From positions 186,001 to 250,000 of the forward strand of contig NZ_FXWI01000003.1 in NCBI RefSeq assembly GCF_900177765.1: a DNA stretch of 64,000 bases, read 5' to 3'. The position numbers and the translations under genes were made by a program. Positions 34,020-41,743 of the stretch are shown here, piece by piece; position 1 is the first letter of the stretch, and each line of letters opens with the position of its first letter. This DNA is from Agreia sp. VKM Ac-1783. GTDB lineage: Bacteria > Actinomycetota > Actinomycetes > Actinomycetales > Microbacteriaceae. The notes beneath the pieces were generated by a model that was given only the letters and a program-made list of their open reading frames with translations, did no database searches and was not told the origin of the DNA.

Positions 34020-35207
34020 ATGCAGTTCGGAATCTTCAGCGTCGGCGACGTCACGACAGACCCGACAACCGGGTACACGCCCAGCGACACTGAGCGCACC
34101 AAGGCCATGATCGCGATCGCCGAGCACGCCGACCAGGCCGGACTCGACGTCTTCGCCGCCGGTGAACACCACAACCCGCCCTTCGTCACGTCGTCGCCCA
34201 CGACCATGCTCGGCTACCTCGCCGGCACCACCAAGAACATCGTGCTCTCCACGGCCACCACGCTGATCACCACGAACGACCCCGTGAAGATCGCGGAAGA
34301 CTACGCGATGCTCCAGGTCATCAGCGACGGCCGCATGGACCTCATGATGGGCCGCGGCAACACCGGACCGGTCTACCCCTGGTTCGGCAAGGACATTCGC
34401 AAGGGCCTCGAGCTCGCCACAGAGAACTACGCTCTGCTGCGCCGCCTCTGGGAGGAGGAGGTCGTGGACTGGGCCGGAAACTTCCGCACCCCTCTGCAGG
34501 GCTTCACCGCGACCCCGCGCCCCCTCGATGGTGTTGCGCCGTTCGTCTGGCACGGATCCATCCGCAGCCCCCAGATCGCAGAGCAGGCCGCGTACTACGG
34601 CGACGGCTTCTTCCACAACAACATCTTCTGGCCGATTCAGCACACCGAGCAGATGGTGAAGCTCTACCGCAGCCGTTACGAAAGCTACGGACACGGCCGC
34701 GCCGACCAGGCGATCGTCGGGCTCGGCGGGCAGTTCTTCGCCCGCAAGAACTCGCAGTCCGCGAAGGATGAGTTCCGCCCGTACTTCAACAACGCGCCTG
34801 TCTATGGACACGGCCCCTCGATGGAGGACTTCACCGCACAGACCCCGCTCACCGTGGGATCTCCGCAGGAGGTCATCGACCGGTACGCCGCCATGCGCGA
34901 CCACGTGGGCGACTACCAGCGCCAGCTGTTCCTGATCGACCACGCTGGTCTGCCCCTGAAGACGGTGCTCGAGCAGATCGACATCCTCGCCGAGGAGATC
35001 GTTCCTGCGCTCCGCAAGGAGAACGAGTCGAAGCGCCCCGAGGGCGTTCCGAGCAACCCGCCCAGCCACACCGAGCGCGTCGCCGCGGCTCGCGCGAAGG
35101 GCGCCGTCGCATCCACTCACGTGGCCGGCGAAGACGAGTGGACCGGCCTCACGGCCGAGGCTGGAACCAAGCCCCTCGCCAAGGCGGGCGCGGCCTTCGG
35201 CCTGTAG
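34020..35207 (+). CDS. Luciferase-like (LLM class) FMN-dependent monooxygenase
   Basis: 395 residues from the ATG at 34020 (AGGAGTG upstream; the TTG at 34014 is rejected). Bacterial luciferase-type TIM barrel: MQFGIFSVGDV, FAAGEHHNPPFVTSSPTTMLGYLAGTTKNI, VISDGRMDLMMGRGNTGPVYPWFG, GDGFFHNNIFWP and VGSPQEVIDRYA. It closely follows the corynebacterial CE1758-type subgroup in overall plan. It uses reduced FMN (or F420) and oxygen; substrate unknown. A palindrome upstream suggests regulation. Confidence 0.9.
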   Translation: MQFGIFSVGDVTTDPTTGYTPSDTERTKAMIAIAEHADQAGLDVFAAGEHHNPPFVTSSPTTMLGYLAGTTKNIVLSTATTLITTNDPVKIAEDYAMLQVISDGRMDLMMGRGNTGPVYPWFGKDIRKGLELATENYALLRRLWEEEVVDWAGNFRTPLQGFTATPRPLDGVAPFVWHGSIRSPQIAEQAAYYGDGFFHNNIFWPIQHTEQMVKLYRSRYESYGHGRADQAIVGLGGQFFARKNSQSAKDEFRPYFNNAPVYGHGPSMEDFTAQTPLTVGSPQEVIDRYAAMRDHVGDYQRQLFLIDHAGLPLKTVLEQIDILAEEIVPALRKENESKRPEGVPSNPPSHTERVAAARAKGAVASTHVAGEDEWTGLTAEAGTKPLAKAGAAFGL

Positions 35208-35214
35208 CAACGTT

Positions 35215-35285
35215 CGCTCCCTGAGCCTGTCGAAGGGCCCCTTCGATAACCACCTCGACGGGCTTGGCACAGGCTTCAGGGAGCG
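35215..35285. repeat. REP-like inverted repeat between convergent genes
   Basis: CGCTCCCTGAGCCTGT at 35215-35230 pairs with ACAGGCTTCAGGGAGCG at 35269-35285 with one bulged base. It contains the CCTGAGCCTGTCGAAGGG core also present at 23883 and 44728. Located between the convergent monooxygenase and MFS genes, it probably acts as a two-way terminator. Confidence 0.75.
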
Positions 35286-35299
35286 GGTCGCCGTCTTGG

Positions 35300-36505
35300 T
35301 CACCCGGTGAGCTGCGCGATTCGGCCACTCCGGGAGACGGGCAGTACGGCAGCGATGACTGCCGTGCTGAGAGCCACCAACGCGGCACAGAGCAGGGCTT
35401 CGCGGATTCCGAGGCTGTCGGCCAGCAACCCGGCAGCCCCGGCGCCCAATGGCTGCCCGCCCCAGGCGATCATGCGGGCCGTGGTGTTCACTCGGCCTTG
35501 AAGCCCCGGGGGTGTGATGCTCTGGCGCACGATGATTCCGTTGAGGGAGACGACCGTCGTTCCCAGCTGCCAGAGGGTGAGAGCCGCTAGTCCGGCTAGG
35601 AACGAGGGGGCGAACGCCCATCCGGAGATGGCGGCGGCCGACAGCAGGAGCGCACCGACCGTAATGACGCCGAGGCCGGAGCGCTTCTGTAGCGGGCCGA
35701 TAAGCCAGGATGCGGCGAGTGCCCCTATGGCTGCGCCGCCGAAAAGGACTCCGATCGCCGACGAGTCGGCATCGAGTCCGAGCGAGCGCACAGCCGCAAC
35801 GACAACAAGGCCCGAGACGGCGCCGCCGGCGAGGCTGTTGCCGATGCCCAGAAAGGTGAGATCTCGAATGACGGGCATGGAACGGATGTAGCGGAGCCCT
35901 TCGGCTATGTCCTGCCTGATTGTGGCTGTGCTCGGCCCCTTTGTGCTTCGTTCCGAAGCGGGTGTGCCGATGCTGGCGAGAAGAAGGGCGCCGATCAGGT
36001 AGGAGAGCGCGTCGATGAGCAGTGCGAGCGCACCTCCGCCGGTCGCCACGAGCACGCCGCCGACGGGCGGCCCCGCGATGCCGATGAGGGTGCTGATCGT
36101 CATCATTCGGGCGGTCGCCGCGGCGATGGCATCACGACCGACGATGGCGGGGATCATGCCGAAGCTCGCGGCGTCGAAGAAGACGAACGCCACCGAAGTC
36201 GACGTGGCGACGATGATGAGGTGTGCCGGCGTCAGGGCGCCGAAGGCTGCAGCCAGCGGAATGCTTGCGGCGGCGATGGCGCTCGCGATGCTCGAGAGAA
36301 CGAGGGTGGACCTGGTGTTCCATCGATCAACGAGCGCTCCTACGGGCAGACCGAGCACGAGATACGGCACCGCTTCCATGGCGGCAAGCAATCCGGTGAG
36401 TGCCGCGCTGCCCGTGAGCTGGTAGAGCATGATCGGCAGCGCTACCGCTGTGAGCGCGTTACCGGTCCAGGAGATGCCTCGGGACCACAGGTATCGGCCG
36501 AGCAT
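35300..36505 (-). CDS. MFS exporter of the RiPP cluster (EntS-like)
   Basis: 401 residues and about twelve TM helices. It begins LGRYLWSRGISWTGNALTAVALPIMLYQLTGSAALTGLLAAMEAVPYLVLG and keeps the loop VGALVDRWNTRSTLVLSS, the pattern of the MFS_3 group that includes the enterobactin exporter EntS and many peptide or macrolide exporters. Its ATG overlaps the TGA of the YcaO gene (TGATG), so it is the last gene of the peptide operon. Its likely role is to export the modified peptide. Comparable MFS exporters occur in bottromycin clusters. Confidence 0.87.
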   Translation of the reverse strand: MLGRYLWSRGISWTGNALTAVALPIMLYQLTGSAALTGLLAAMEAVPYLVLGLPVGALVDRWNTRSTLVLSSIASAIAAASIPLAAAFGALTPAHLIIVATSTSVAFVFFDAASFGMIPAIVGRDAIAAATARMMTISTLIGIAGPPVGGVLVATGGGALALLIDALSYLIGALLLASIGTPASERSTKGPSTATIRQDIAEGLRYIRSMPVIRDLTFLGIGNSLAGGAVSGLVVVAAVRSLGLDADSSAIGVLFGGAAIGALAASWLIGPLQKRSGLGVITVGALLLSAAAISGWAFAPSFLAGLAALTLWQLGTTVVSLNGIIVRQSITPPGLQGRVNTTARMIAWGGQPLGAGAAGLLADSLGIREALLCAALVALSTAVIAAVLPVSRSGRIAQLTG

Positions 36506-37776
36506 CAGTGCGGCATCGGTGTCGGTCGGAACACCGGCTGAATCGGGCGCCGCCCGCCGAGGAAAGGCAGCGAGTGCGGTGCATTCGAGAGGCGGCCGGG
36601 CACGATCATCCGCACGACGTGCAATCCGTGCGGGCGGATGTCGTCGGTCGTGACGTCGACGGTGACGACTCGATCACCGAGCTCGGCGAACCGCTCGAGC
36701 AGGATCTCGAGGTTCGGACCGGGCGCAACCTCGGCGAGCGAAGTGCTGCCGGTGATACTGCGGTCGAGCTCCTCAAGAAACCTGGACTGTATGAGCGGGT
36801 CGAGATGCAGCTGCAGATGACACCCGTAGTCGAGCACGTCGGAGAGATCTGCGGCGTAGGAGTGCGAATATCGGCGATCGGCGCGGTGAGCAGCGAGCGG
36901 GCTCTGCGGATGGGCCGCGACCTGCGCGTACGGGCCCTCTTCAGCGTCGAGGTCGCCGACGAAGAGCTGCAGTTGCAGTGCCTCGCCTAGTGCCTTCAGT
37001 GCGCAGGCCTCCGGATCTTCCCCTGTCCCGATTCCCAGCGTGAGGTAGCCCGTGCTGCGATCGTGGGTGAGAGCTCCGATCACGGGAACGCCCGTATCCG
37101 TGGGAAAGAGCAGCCACCGGGTGTCGAGCAGAGCTCGTGGACCCGCAGCGAAGGCGTTCAACCACGAAGGCACCGTGAGCGCAATGAATCCGCCGCCGCC
37201 CGTCCAGGCGCGAGTCATCGAGTCACGCTCGACGATCTCCCGGAGGCCGCCGAAGCGGGCGTCGTCGAGCGATCGTTCTGTCGCGAGGCCCGCCTGAATC
37301 ACTGGATGCAGGATCGGCCGCGCCTGCAGGCTGTACGAGACCCAGACCGATGCGGCGGGAACTAAGACGTCGTCGCCGGTTGCCGCGTCGGTGCCGACCG
37401 CCCAGTCGGTGACCGTGTCTGAGGTGAAGGGCGACAGAGCCGGCAGAGCCAGATCCTGGGGGGAGATGTGATCACGCGAGCCGAGGCTGTGTGACGACGC
37501 CCGCACCAACGGCCCCGTGACGACGTTGCCGCAGTAACGTTCGACGGCCTCGCCTACGGCTGCTCCGTTCATGGCGGCCGCGTCGCCGAATGAGTACCCC
37601 GCTCCGCTGGAATCCGACTTCCATGGCGAGAAGGCGGAGCTGTCGGAGATGACGGCGTGCAGCAGAGCGAATGGTTCGGGGAAGTGGGCGGGAATGAGGC
37701 GAGGTTCGAGAGCGCGGATCACTCCGCTTCGTGCTCCGATGAGCGGCGCGAGCAGGGGAGGTTGGGTGTAGCTCAT
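36505..37776 (-). CDS. YcaO cyclodehydratase paralogue 1
   Basis: 423 residues from the ATG at 37776, 11 bp after the stop of the other YcaO gene. The ATP/Mg-binding YcaO signatures are present: GEAVERYCGN (Glu76, Glu79), GLREIVERDS (Glu180, Glu183) and ALGEALQLQL (Glu265, Gln268). The C-terminus ends RPTPMPH, giving PTPMP, the PxPxP tail that positions the active site in azoline-forming YcaOs. Family knowledge: such enzymes phosphorylate the peptide amide oxygen to close Ser, Thr or Cys onto the backbone. It is only distantly similar to the neighbouring YcaO, so the two probably act at different residues or as a complex. Confidence 0.9.
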   Translation of the reverse strand: MSYTQPPLLAPLIGARSGVIRALEPRLIPAHFPEPFALLHAVISDSSAFSPWKSDSSGAGYSFGDAAAMNGAAVGEAVERYCGNVVTGPLVRASSHSLGSRDHISPQDLALPALSPFTSDTVTDWAVGTDAATGDDVLVPAASVWVSYSLQARPILHPVIQAGLATERSLDDARFGGLREIVERDSMTRAWTGGGGFIALTVPSWLNAFAAGPRALLDTRWLLFPTDTGVPVIGALTHDRSTGYLTLGIGTGEDPEACALKALGEALQLQLFVGDLDAEEGPYAQVAAHPQSPLAAHRADRRYSHSYAADLSDVLDYGCHLQLHLDPLIQSRFLEELDRSITGSTSLAEVAPGPNLEILLERFAELGDRVVTVDVTTDDIRPHGLHVVRMIVPGRLSNAPHSLPFLGGRRPIQPVFRPTPMPH

Positions 37777-37787
37777 AGGTGGTCTTC

Positions 37788-39134
37788 TCAGGCGAGGGGA
37801 AGTGGAAAGGGGTACAGGTCTCGAGTCGACGCCGGCTGACGGTTCCAGCCGAGCGTCCGCGGAACATCGACGTAGCGATCCGAGCCGCGTAGGGGAAAGG
37901 CCGGCGGGCCGTTGCCGATCAGGCCGGCGGCGATGACGCGAACGACGGTTAGTCCGCAAGCCCGAATATCGTCGGTGGTCACGTCGATCGAGACGACTCG
38001 GATGCCACGGGCCACCAGTTCGGCGATCCGGTCGCCGGCAATGGGATTAAGTGCGGTGAGCGGCTGTCGCTCGGTGGGTCTCAGGCGCGGCAGAACGGCG
38101 GTCGCCATACGTTGATCGAGGTACAGCTGCGCGATCGACGGCAGATCGGCGAGGGTGCGGAAATCATCTGGGATGTCGTCGCTATAGCGGCGGTCGGCTC
38201 GGTGGGGCAAGAACACGTGCGCGTCGATGGTGTCGGTATTGACCGCCCGCCAGACGTCTGACTGAGGGTCGAGCAGTTGCCGGGTTACCCGGCGTAGGCC
38301 GAGGGCTTCCATGAAGGCTTTCCGTGCCGCAGCAACCGGATCGGTTCGGCACGCCGATCCGAAGGCGAGGAGTCCATCGCGTGTCGGATCACCGTCTTCG
38401 ATGACAGCGGCGATGACGTGGCCCGGCAGGTCCGTTGGAATCTGCAGCAACCGGATGTCGAGGTCGTTGGCGCCCATCATTCCGGCGACTGCACTCTCGT
38501 CGTCCAGCTCGACCGTCGATGAGCCCGATGCCCACCAGATCGTGGTCGCGTCGCGTTCGATCAGCTCGTCAAGCGCGCCAGCCTCAGCATGCTCCCGGTC
38601 TGTTCCCGCAGCGATGCCTGAGTACATCAGAGAGTGCGTGGGGCGTTCGTCGGGGCGACGCGCGGCTGCCCCGTCGAGATAGACGAGTGAGGCCGGCGCC
38701 CAGACCGGTTCATTGGTGGACAGATCGCGGCCGAGCACCCAGCTGACGGGCAGATCGCGGGTGAAATGAGTGAACGGAAACCCCGCGAGTTCATATTGCC
38801 ACGTCGCGTAAAGCGCGAGAGTCGTGGGGTCGAGAGCGTCGTCGCCGCGCGCGGCCAGGTCGTTCCAGCTGAGGAATGGGAGCCCGGCCGGTACCGCGTT
38901 GCCGCAATAGCGTTCCGCTGCCTCTCCGAGCGCCGCGCCACGAGCCGCCTCGAGATTTCCGAAAGAGGCGCCGAATCCGAACCCGTCTGCGCGCCAGGGG
39001 GCGAAGCGTTCCGTGTGTGCCACGGTGGCGCCGTGTGATCGCCAGAACCGAGGGTCGCCGGCGCTGGATGGTTGCGCCTCGGATGCCGTGATGATGCCGG
39101 TGCGAGGGTCGATGAGTCGGTCGAGGTCGATCAC
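37788..39134 (-). CDS. YcaO cyclodehydratase paralogue 2
   Basis: 448 residues from GTG 39134, which overlaps the hydrolase stop by 4 bp (GTGA). YcaO signatures: GEAAERYCGN (Glu71, Glu74), ALDELIERDATTIWW (Glu190, Glu193), a good match to the consensus 'E.iERDa...W', and ARKAFMEALGLRRV, in which the Gln usual in EALQ is Gly. The protein ends PFPLPLA, again a PxPxP tail. Two YcaOs side by side are known from bottromycin and a few other families. The missing Gln might reflect altered nucleotide contact or a structural role in a heteromer with paralogue 1 (inference). Confidence 0.9.
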   Translation of the reverse strand: MIDLDRLIDPRTGIITASEAQPSSAGDPRFWRSHGATVAHTERFAPWRADGFGFGASFGNLEAARGAALGEAAERYCGNAVPAGLPFLSWNDLAARGDDALDPTTLALYATWQYELAGFPFTHFTRDLPVSWVLGRDLSTNEPVWAPASLVYLDGAAARRPDERPTHSLMYSGIAAGTDREHAEAGALDELIERDATTIWWASGSSTVELDDESAVAGMMGANDLDIRLLQIPTDLPGHVIAAVIEDGDPTRDGLLAFGSACRTDPVAAARKAFMEALGLRRVTRQLLDPQSDVWRAVNTDTIDAHVFLPHRADRRYSDDIPDDFRTLADLPSIAQLYLDQRMATAVLPRLRPTERQPLTALNPIAGDRIAELVARGIRVVSIDVTTDDIRACGLTVVRVIAAGLIGNGPPAFPLRGSDRYVDVPRTLGWNRQPASTRDLYPFPLPLA

Positions 39135-40621
39135 GAGGGCCGTTCTTCGTCGGGGATCGTGGGCAGGGTCAGCTGCACATCGTGGAGCGTCTGCACGATG
39201 AGGTGGGGAAGCTCATCGGCTGCGAGTCGGTAACGGTCGCCGCCGGTATTGCGTGCGAGACGGGGCAGGTCGTTCGCGGTGATCTCTAGGATCAGCTGTT
39301 CCCCGGTGCGGAGGCCGATCGACAACGGCCCGAGCGCGACCTCACGATGTGCGAGGTGCTCACCAGAGGTCGTCTCTGCGACCGCGATCTCGACGACGGA
39401 TCCGCCTGTCCCGACAACGAGCAGTCGAGCGATCCAGTCGGCGACCGCCGAGTCTGCCGTGCCCGCGATGTGCAGCTGTGCCCAGCCTTCCAATCGGGTC
39501 GCAACGGTCGGCACAGTGAATCGCACGGCGTCGGAGCGCTCGAGAAGCGATCGTCGCTCGACCGCTTCCGCTCGACTAGGGAAGGGATTCCCGGGGTCGC
39601 TGCGTAGGATGCCCGAGCCGAGCCGGTGTTGCTCCGGAGTGCTGTGGGGCGGCCACTTCTCTCCTCGTCGCCAGCTCTCGGTGCCGATGACGAAGGTATC
39701 GCTCCGGCGCAGGGGCAGTCGACCGGCGAGCGCATCCGACAGCCAATCGAGCAGTTCGCTCGCCCAATCCACGCGGGAACGTGGTCCATGGTCGAGTGCG
39801 CCGACGCGCGTCGTCTCGGAGAAGACGAGATCGTGCATCCATGGACCGATGAGGAGCCTTTTCGGGGTGTCTGCATCGCCGGTCAGCTTCCAGTGCTCCA
39901 AGGTCTCGCTGACGAGCAGGTCGTGCCATCCGCCGACGTGCAGGCTCGGTGCCCGCACCGCTGCAAGCTCGCTGGCCGTGATCTCCTCACCTGCGACGGC
40001 ATCCGGACCCGCCTCGACTACGGCAGACCAGCCCGGCAGGCACACTCCGAGCCTGTCGCCGATGTCGAGCACAGGCAGGTGATCGAGGAGTGTGGGGTTC
40101 TCGCCGAAGATGAGGGCGGCCAAGCCGTCGCGGCTGGTGCGGGAATCTGCCCGCTCGGCCCACCAGGCAGCGTGCTCGCCGAGGCGCAGGATGCCGGAGG
40201 GGGAGAACTTGGTTCGCGCGAGTGACATGGATGGCCCCAGACTCACGATCGCGGCGATCGCAGCGGGGCGCTCGACGGCCATCGCCCACGCCGTGTAGCC
40301 GGAGTAGGAGCCGCCGATCACCACGACCCGGCCGTCGCTCCACGGTTGCTCGACGACCCAGTCGAGCAATTGTGCGCCGTCGGCGCGCTCGTTCAGGTAC
40401 GGCTCCCAGATTCCGTCGGAGTCGTACCGCCCACGCACGTCTCCGACGACGAACGCGTAGCCCCGCCGGGTCCAGCCGCGGCCCTCCTGGAGATGTTTGG
40501 ACCGACCGTAGGGGGTTCGAAGAACGACGGTCGGGACCTTGTCTGTCGACGCGGGGCGATGGAGGTCGTAGGTGAGCGCGATGCCATCGGGGGCGATCAG
40601 ACGTTGATTCGCCTGGATCAC
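39131..40621 (-). CDS. CocE/NonD (peptidase S15) family hydrolase
   Basis: 496 residues from GTG 40621, overlapping the upstream stop by 4 bp (GTGA). The alpha/beta-hydrolase core includes VVIGGSYSGYTAWA (nucleophile Ser), HVGGWHDLLV (catalytic Asp) and LLIGPWMHD (catalytic His), followed by the C-terminal jelly-roll domain of X-Pro dipeptidyl peptidases (GWAQLHIAGTADS... and IGLRTGEQLILEITANDLPRL). There is no signal peptide. In a RiPP operon its likely job is trimming or separating the peptide repeats. The precursor is rich in X-Pro pairs (AP, AP, GP, NP in each repeat), which fits S15 specificity, but an esterase or hydrolytic tailoring role is possible. Confidence 0.85.
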   Translation of the reverse strand: MIQANQRLIAPDGIALTYDLHRPASTDKVPTVVLRTPYGRSKHLQEGRGWTRRGYAFVVGDVRGRYDSDGIWEPYLNERADGAQLLDWVVEQPWSDGRVVVIGGSYSGYTAWAMAVERPAAIAAIVSLGPSMSLARTKFSPSGILRLGEHAAWWAERADSRTSRDGLAALIFGENPTLLDHLPVLDIGDRLGVCLPGWSAVVEAGPDAVAGEEITASELAAVRAPSLHVGGWHDLLVSETLEHWKLTGDADTPKRLLIGPWMHDLVFSETTRVGALDHGPRSRVDWASELLDWLSDALAGRLPLRRSDTFVIGTESWRRGEKWPPHSTPEQHRLGSGILRSDPGNPFPSRAEAVERRSLLERSDAVRFTVPTVATRLEGWAQLHIAGTADSAVADWIARLLVVGTGGSVVEIAVAETTSGEHLAHREVALGPLSIGLRTGEQLILEITANDLPRLARNTGGDRYRLAADELPHLIVQTLHDVQLTLPTIPDEERPS

Positions 40622-41376
40622 AGCGCCGTCACATGTGGCAGGGGAAGAACCGGGTGCCGATGGATCGTGCCGTCGGCTCGCAGCTCCACCTCGGTGGTTC
40701 GGTGGGGCACGGGTTCTCCTGCCGACCAGGCAAAGAGATCTGACGCGATGAGCGCTGCAGCCATGGCGGCTGTGCCTGGCGAGGCCGGCAGAGGCTCGGG
40801 CGGTATCGTGTCGAGGTGAGCCCAAAGGGCATCGAGCTCTGCCAACAGAGGAGATGCAGCTCGTCGTCGTCCGCGGTAGTCGTCATAACTCGCCGCGCCG
40901 GGGCCGGCCGAGAAGGGCCCTATGTAGAGCGCCGTCCCGTCGCTGTAGCAGCGGTGCAGGGGAACCCCCTGCGCGGCCAGTTGAACCCAATGCGCGTCGC
41001 GGTACCAAGGATCGATCGAGACGATCGCATCGACGGTCTCGTTTGAGGACGCCTCACGGATCAGGCCCACCTGTGCGGAGAGGATGGACCTCAGCGACGA
41101 GGCGACTGGTCCATCGCCCACGATTCTCAGCCGTCGCTGCGCCACCGCATTCGTTTGGGGGAGTGCGAATGCGCCGCGGTCGACGAGTATCTGTTCGAGC
41201 GCAGCGGCATCCGGCCCCAGCGTCGCGGTGTCGGCGCCGGCGGCGAGCGCCCGGGCGAGTTCTGCGAGTCGCTCGTCGGCCATGACGAGGCGCTGGAAGC
41301 GCTCCCCCGGCTCGGCGAGGCGCCACTCGCCGGGGGCGACGGCGTACAGGTGGAAACCGGGGGCGAAGGCACGCAT
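40618..41376 (-). CDS. TOMM precursor leader-binding / E1-like (ocin-ThiF) protein
   Basis: 252 residues. The N-terminal ~75 residues (FAPGFHLYAVAPGEWRLAEPGERFQRLVMADERLAELARALAAG) have the pattern of the peptide-clamp, RRE-type domain of TOMM cyclodehydratase partners. The rest is a shortened ThiF/E1-like fold (RLRIVGDGPVASSLRSIL, then GTALYIGPFSAGPGAASYDDYRGRRRAASP, which matches the family's 'gP...PG.taCy.Cl..R' segment with the cysteines lost). It should bind the precursor and present it to the YcaO enzymes. The lack of zinc cysteines agrees with a non-catalytic presenter. It lies 75 bp after the precursor gene. Confidence 0.83.
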   Translation of the reverse strand: MRAFAPGFHLYAVAPGEWRLAEPGERFQRLVMADERLAELARALAAGADTATLGPDAAALEQILVDRGAFALPQTNAVAQRRLRIVGDGPVASSLRSILSAQVGLIREASSNETVDAIVSIDPWYRDAHWVQLAAQGVPLHRCYSDGTALYIGPFSAGPGAASYDDYRGRRRAASPLLAELDALWAHLDTIPPEPLPASPGTAAMAAALIASDLFAWSAGEPVPHRTTEVELRADGTIHRHPVLPLPHVTAL

Positions 41377-41413
41377 AGAACTCGGATGATCTCTCTTTAG
41401 AGGGGGATGGTGC

Positions 41414-41445
41414 GGTGGCCGCCTCGCCTGGGCGAGGCGACCACC
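41414..41445 (-). terminator. Attenuator hairpin between precursor and modification genes
   Basis: Arms GGTGG-C-CGCCTCGCC (41414-41428) and GGCGAGGCG-A-CCACC (41431-41445) form a near-perfect 14-pair stem with one mismatch and a minimal loop. It sits just after the precursor stop and before the E1-like gene. Such hairpins commonly give excess precursor transcript over enzyme transcript in RiPP operons. Confidence 0.75.
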
Positions 41446-41451
41446 GGGTTC

Positions 41452-41643
41452 TCACTTCGCGTCGAAGGCGAAGGGGTTGTGCACGAGTGCGTTCGTGCCA
41501 GGGCCCTGCGGTGCGCTCAGCACACCAGCCGGAGCGATCGACTCGAAGGCGAACGGGTTGTGGACCAACGCGTTCGTTCCGGGCCCCTGGGGTGCACTGA
41601 GCACACCAGCGGGAGCGATCGTTTCGAGGGTGATGTTCTGCAT
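41452..41643 (-). CDS. RiPP precursor peptide with two tandem 27-residue core repeats
   Basis: 63 residues from the ATG at 41643, with GAAAGGA 7-8 bases upstream. Structure: a six-residue start (MQNITL), repeat 1 at residues 7-33, repeat 2 at 34-60, and tail DAK. The repeats are identical except Thr8/Ser35 and each contains IAPAGVLSAPQGP and GTNALVHNPFAF. At DNA level the units are 81 bp (41545-41625 and 41464-41544). There is no Cys. Candidate heterocyclisable residues per repeat are Ser16/43, Thr23/50 and Thr8/Ser35. Each repeat has one His and two Asn that could bind metal. No signal peptide is present. The short leader suggests that recognition elements may lie inside the repeats (ETI/ESI). 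Context with E1-like and two YcaO genes makes it the substrate of that system. Confidence 0.85.
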   Translation of the reverse strand: MQNITLETIAPAGVLSAPQGPGTNALVHNPFAFESIAPAGVLSAPQGPGTNALVHNPFAFDAK

Positions 41644-41659
41644 GACATCGTCCTTTCTA

Positions 41660-41680
41660 TATTGAGAACCATTCTCAATA
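41660..41680 (-). promoter_or_regulatory. Zur-like palindrome upstream of the RiPP precursor gene
   Basis: Perfect 9-bp arms TATTGAGAA (41660-41668) and TTCTCAATA (41672-41680) around CCA. The inner 15-mer TGAGAACCATTCTCA (41663-41677) fits the actinobacterial Zur pattern TGAnAA...TTnTCA. It is 17-37 bp upstream of the precursor ATG, where a bound repressor would block RNA polymerase. The zinc assignment rests on resemblance and on the same pattern at the zinc-importer genes (59870). Confidence 0.72.
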
Positions 41681-41743
41681 GGGCCACGCTAACGGGATGT
41701 CATGACCGCTCGCAAGTGGACGCCGAATTGTTTCAGTCGATTG

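Noticed and set aside
36505-41376. Thioamide-forming or E. coli-type ribosomal YcaO
   Set aside because: No TfuA gene is present. Both YcaOs carry the PxPxP tail and are accompanied by an E1-like protein and a peptide gene, which point to azoline chemistry.
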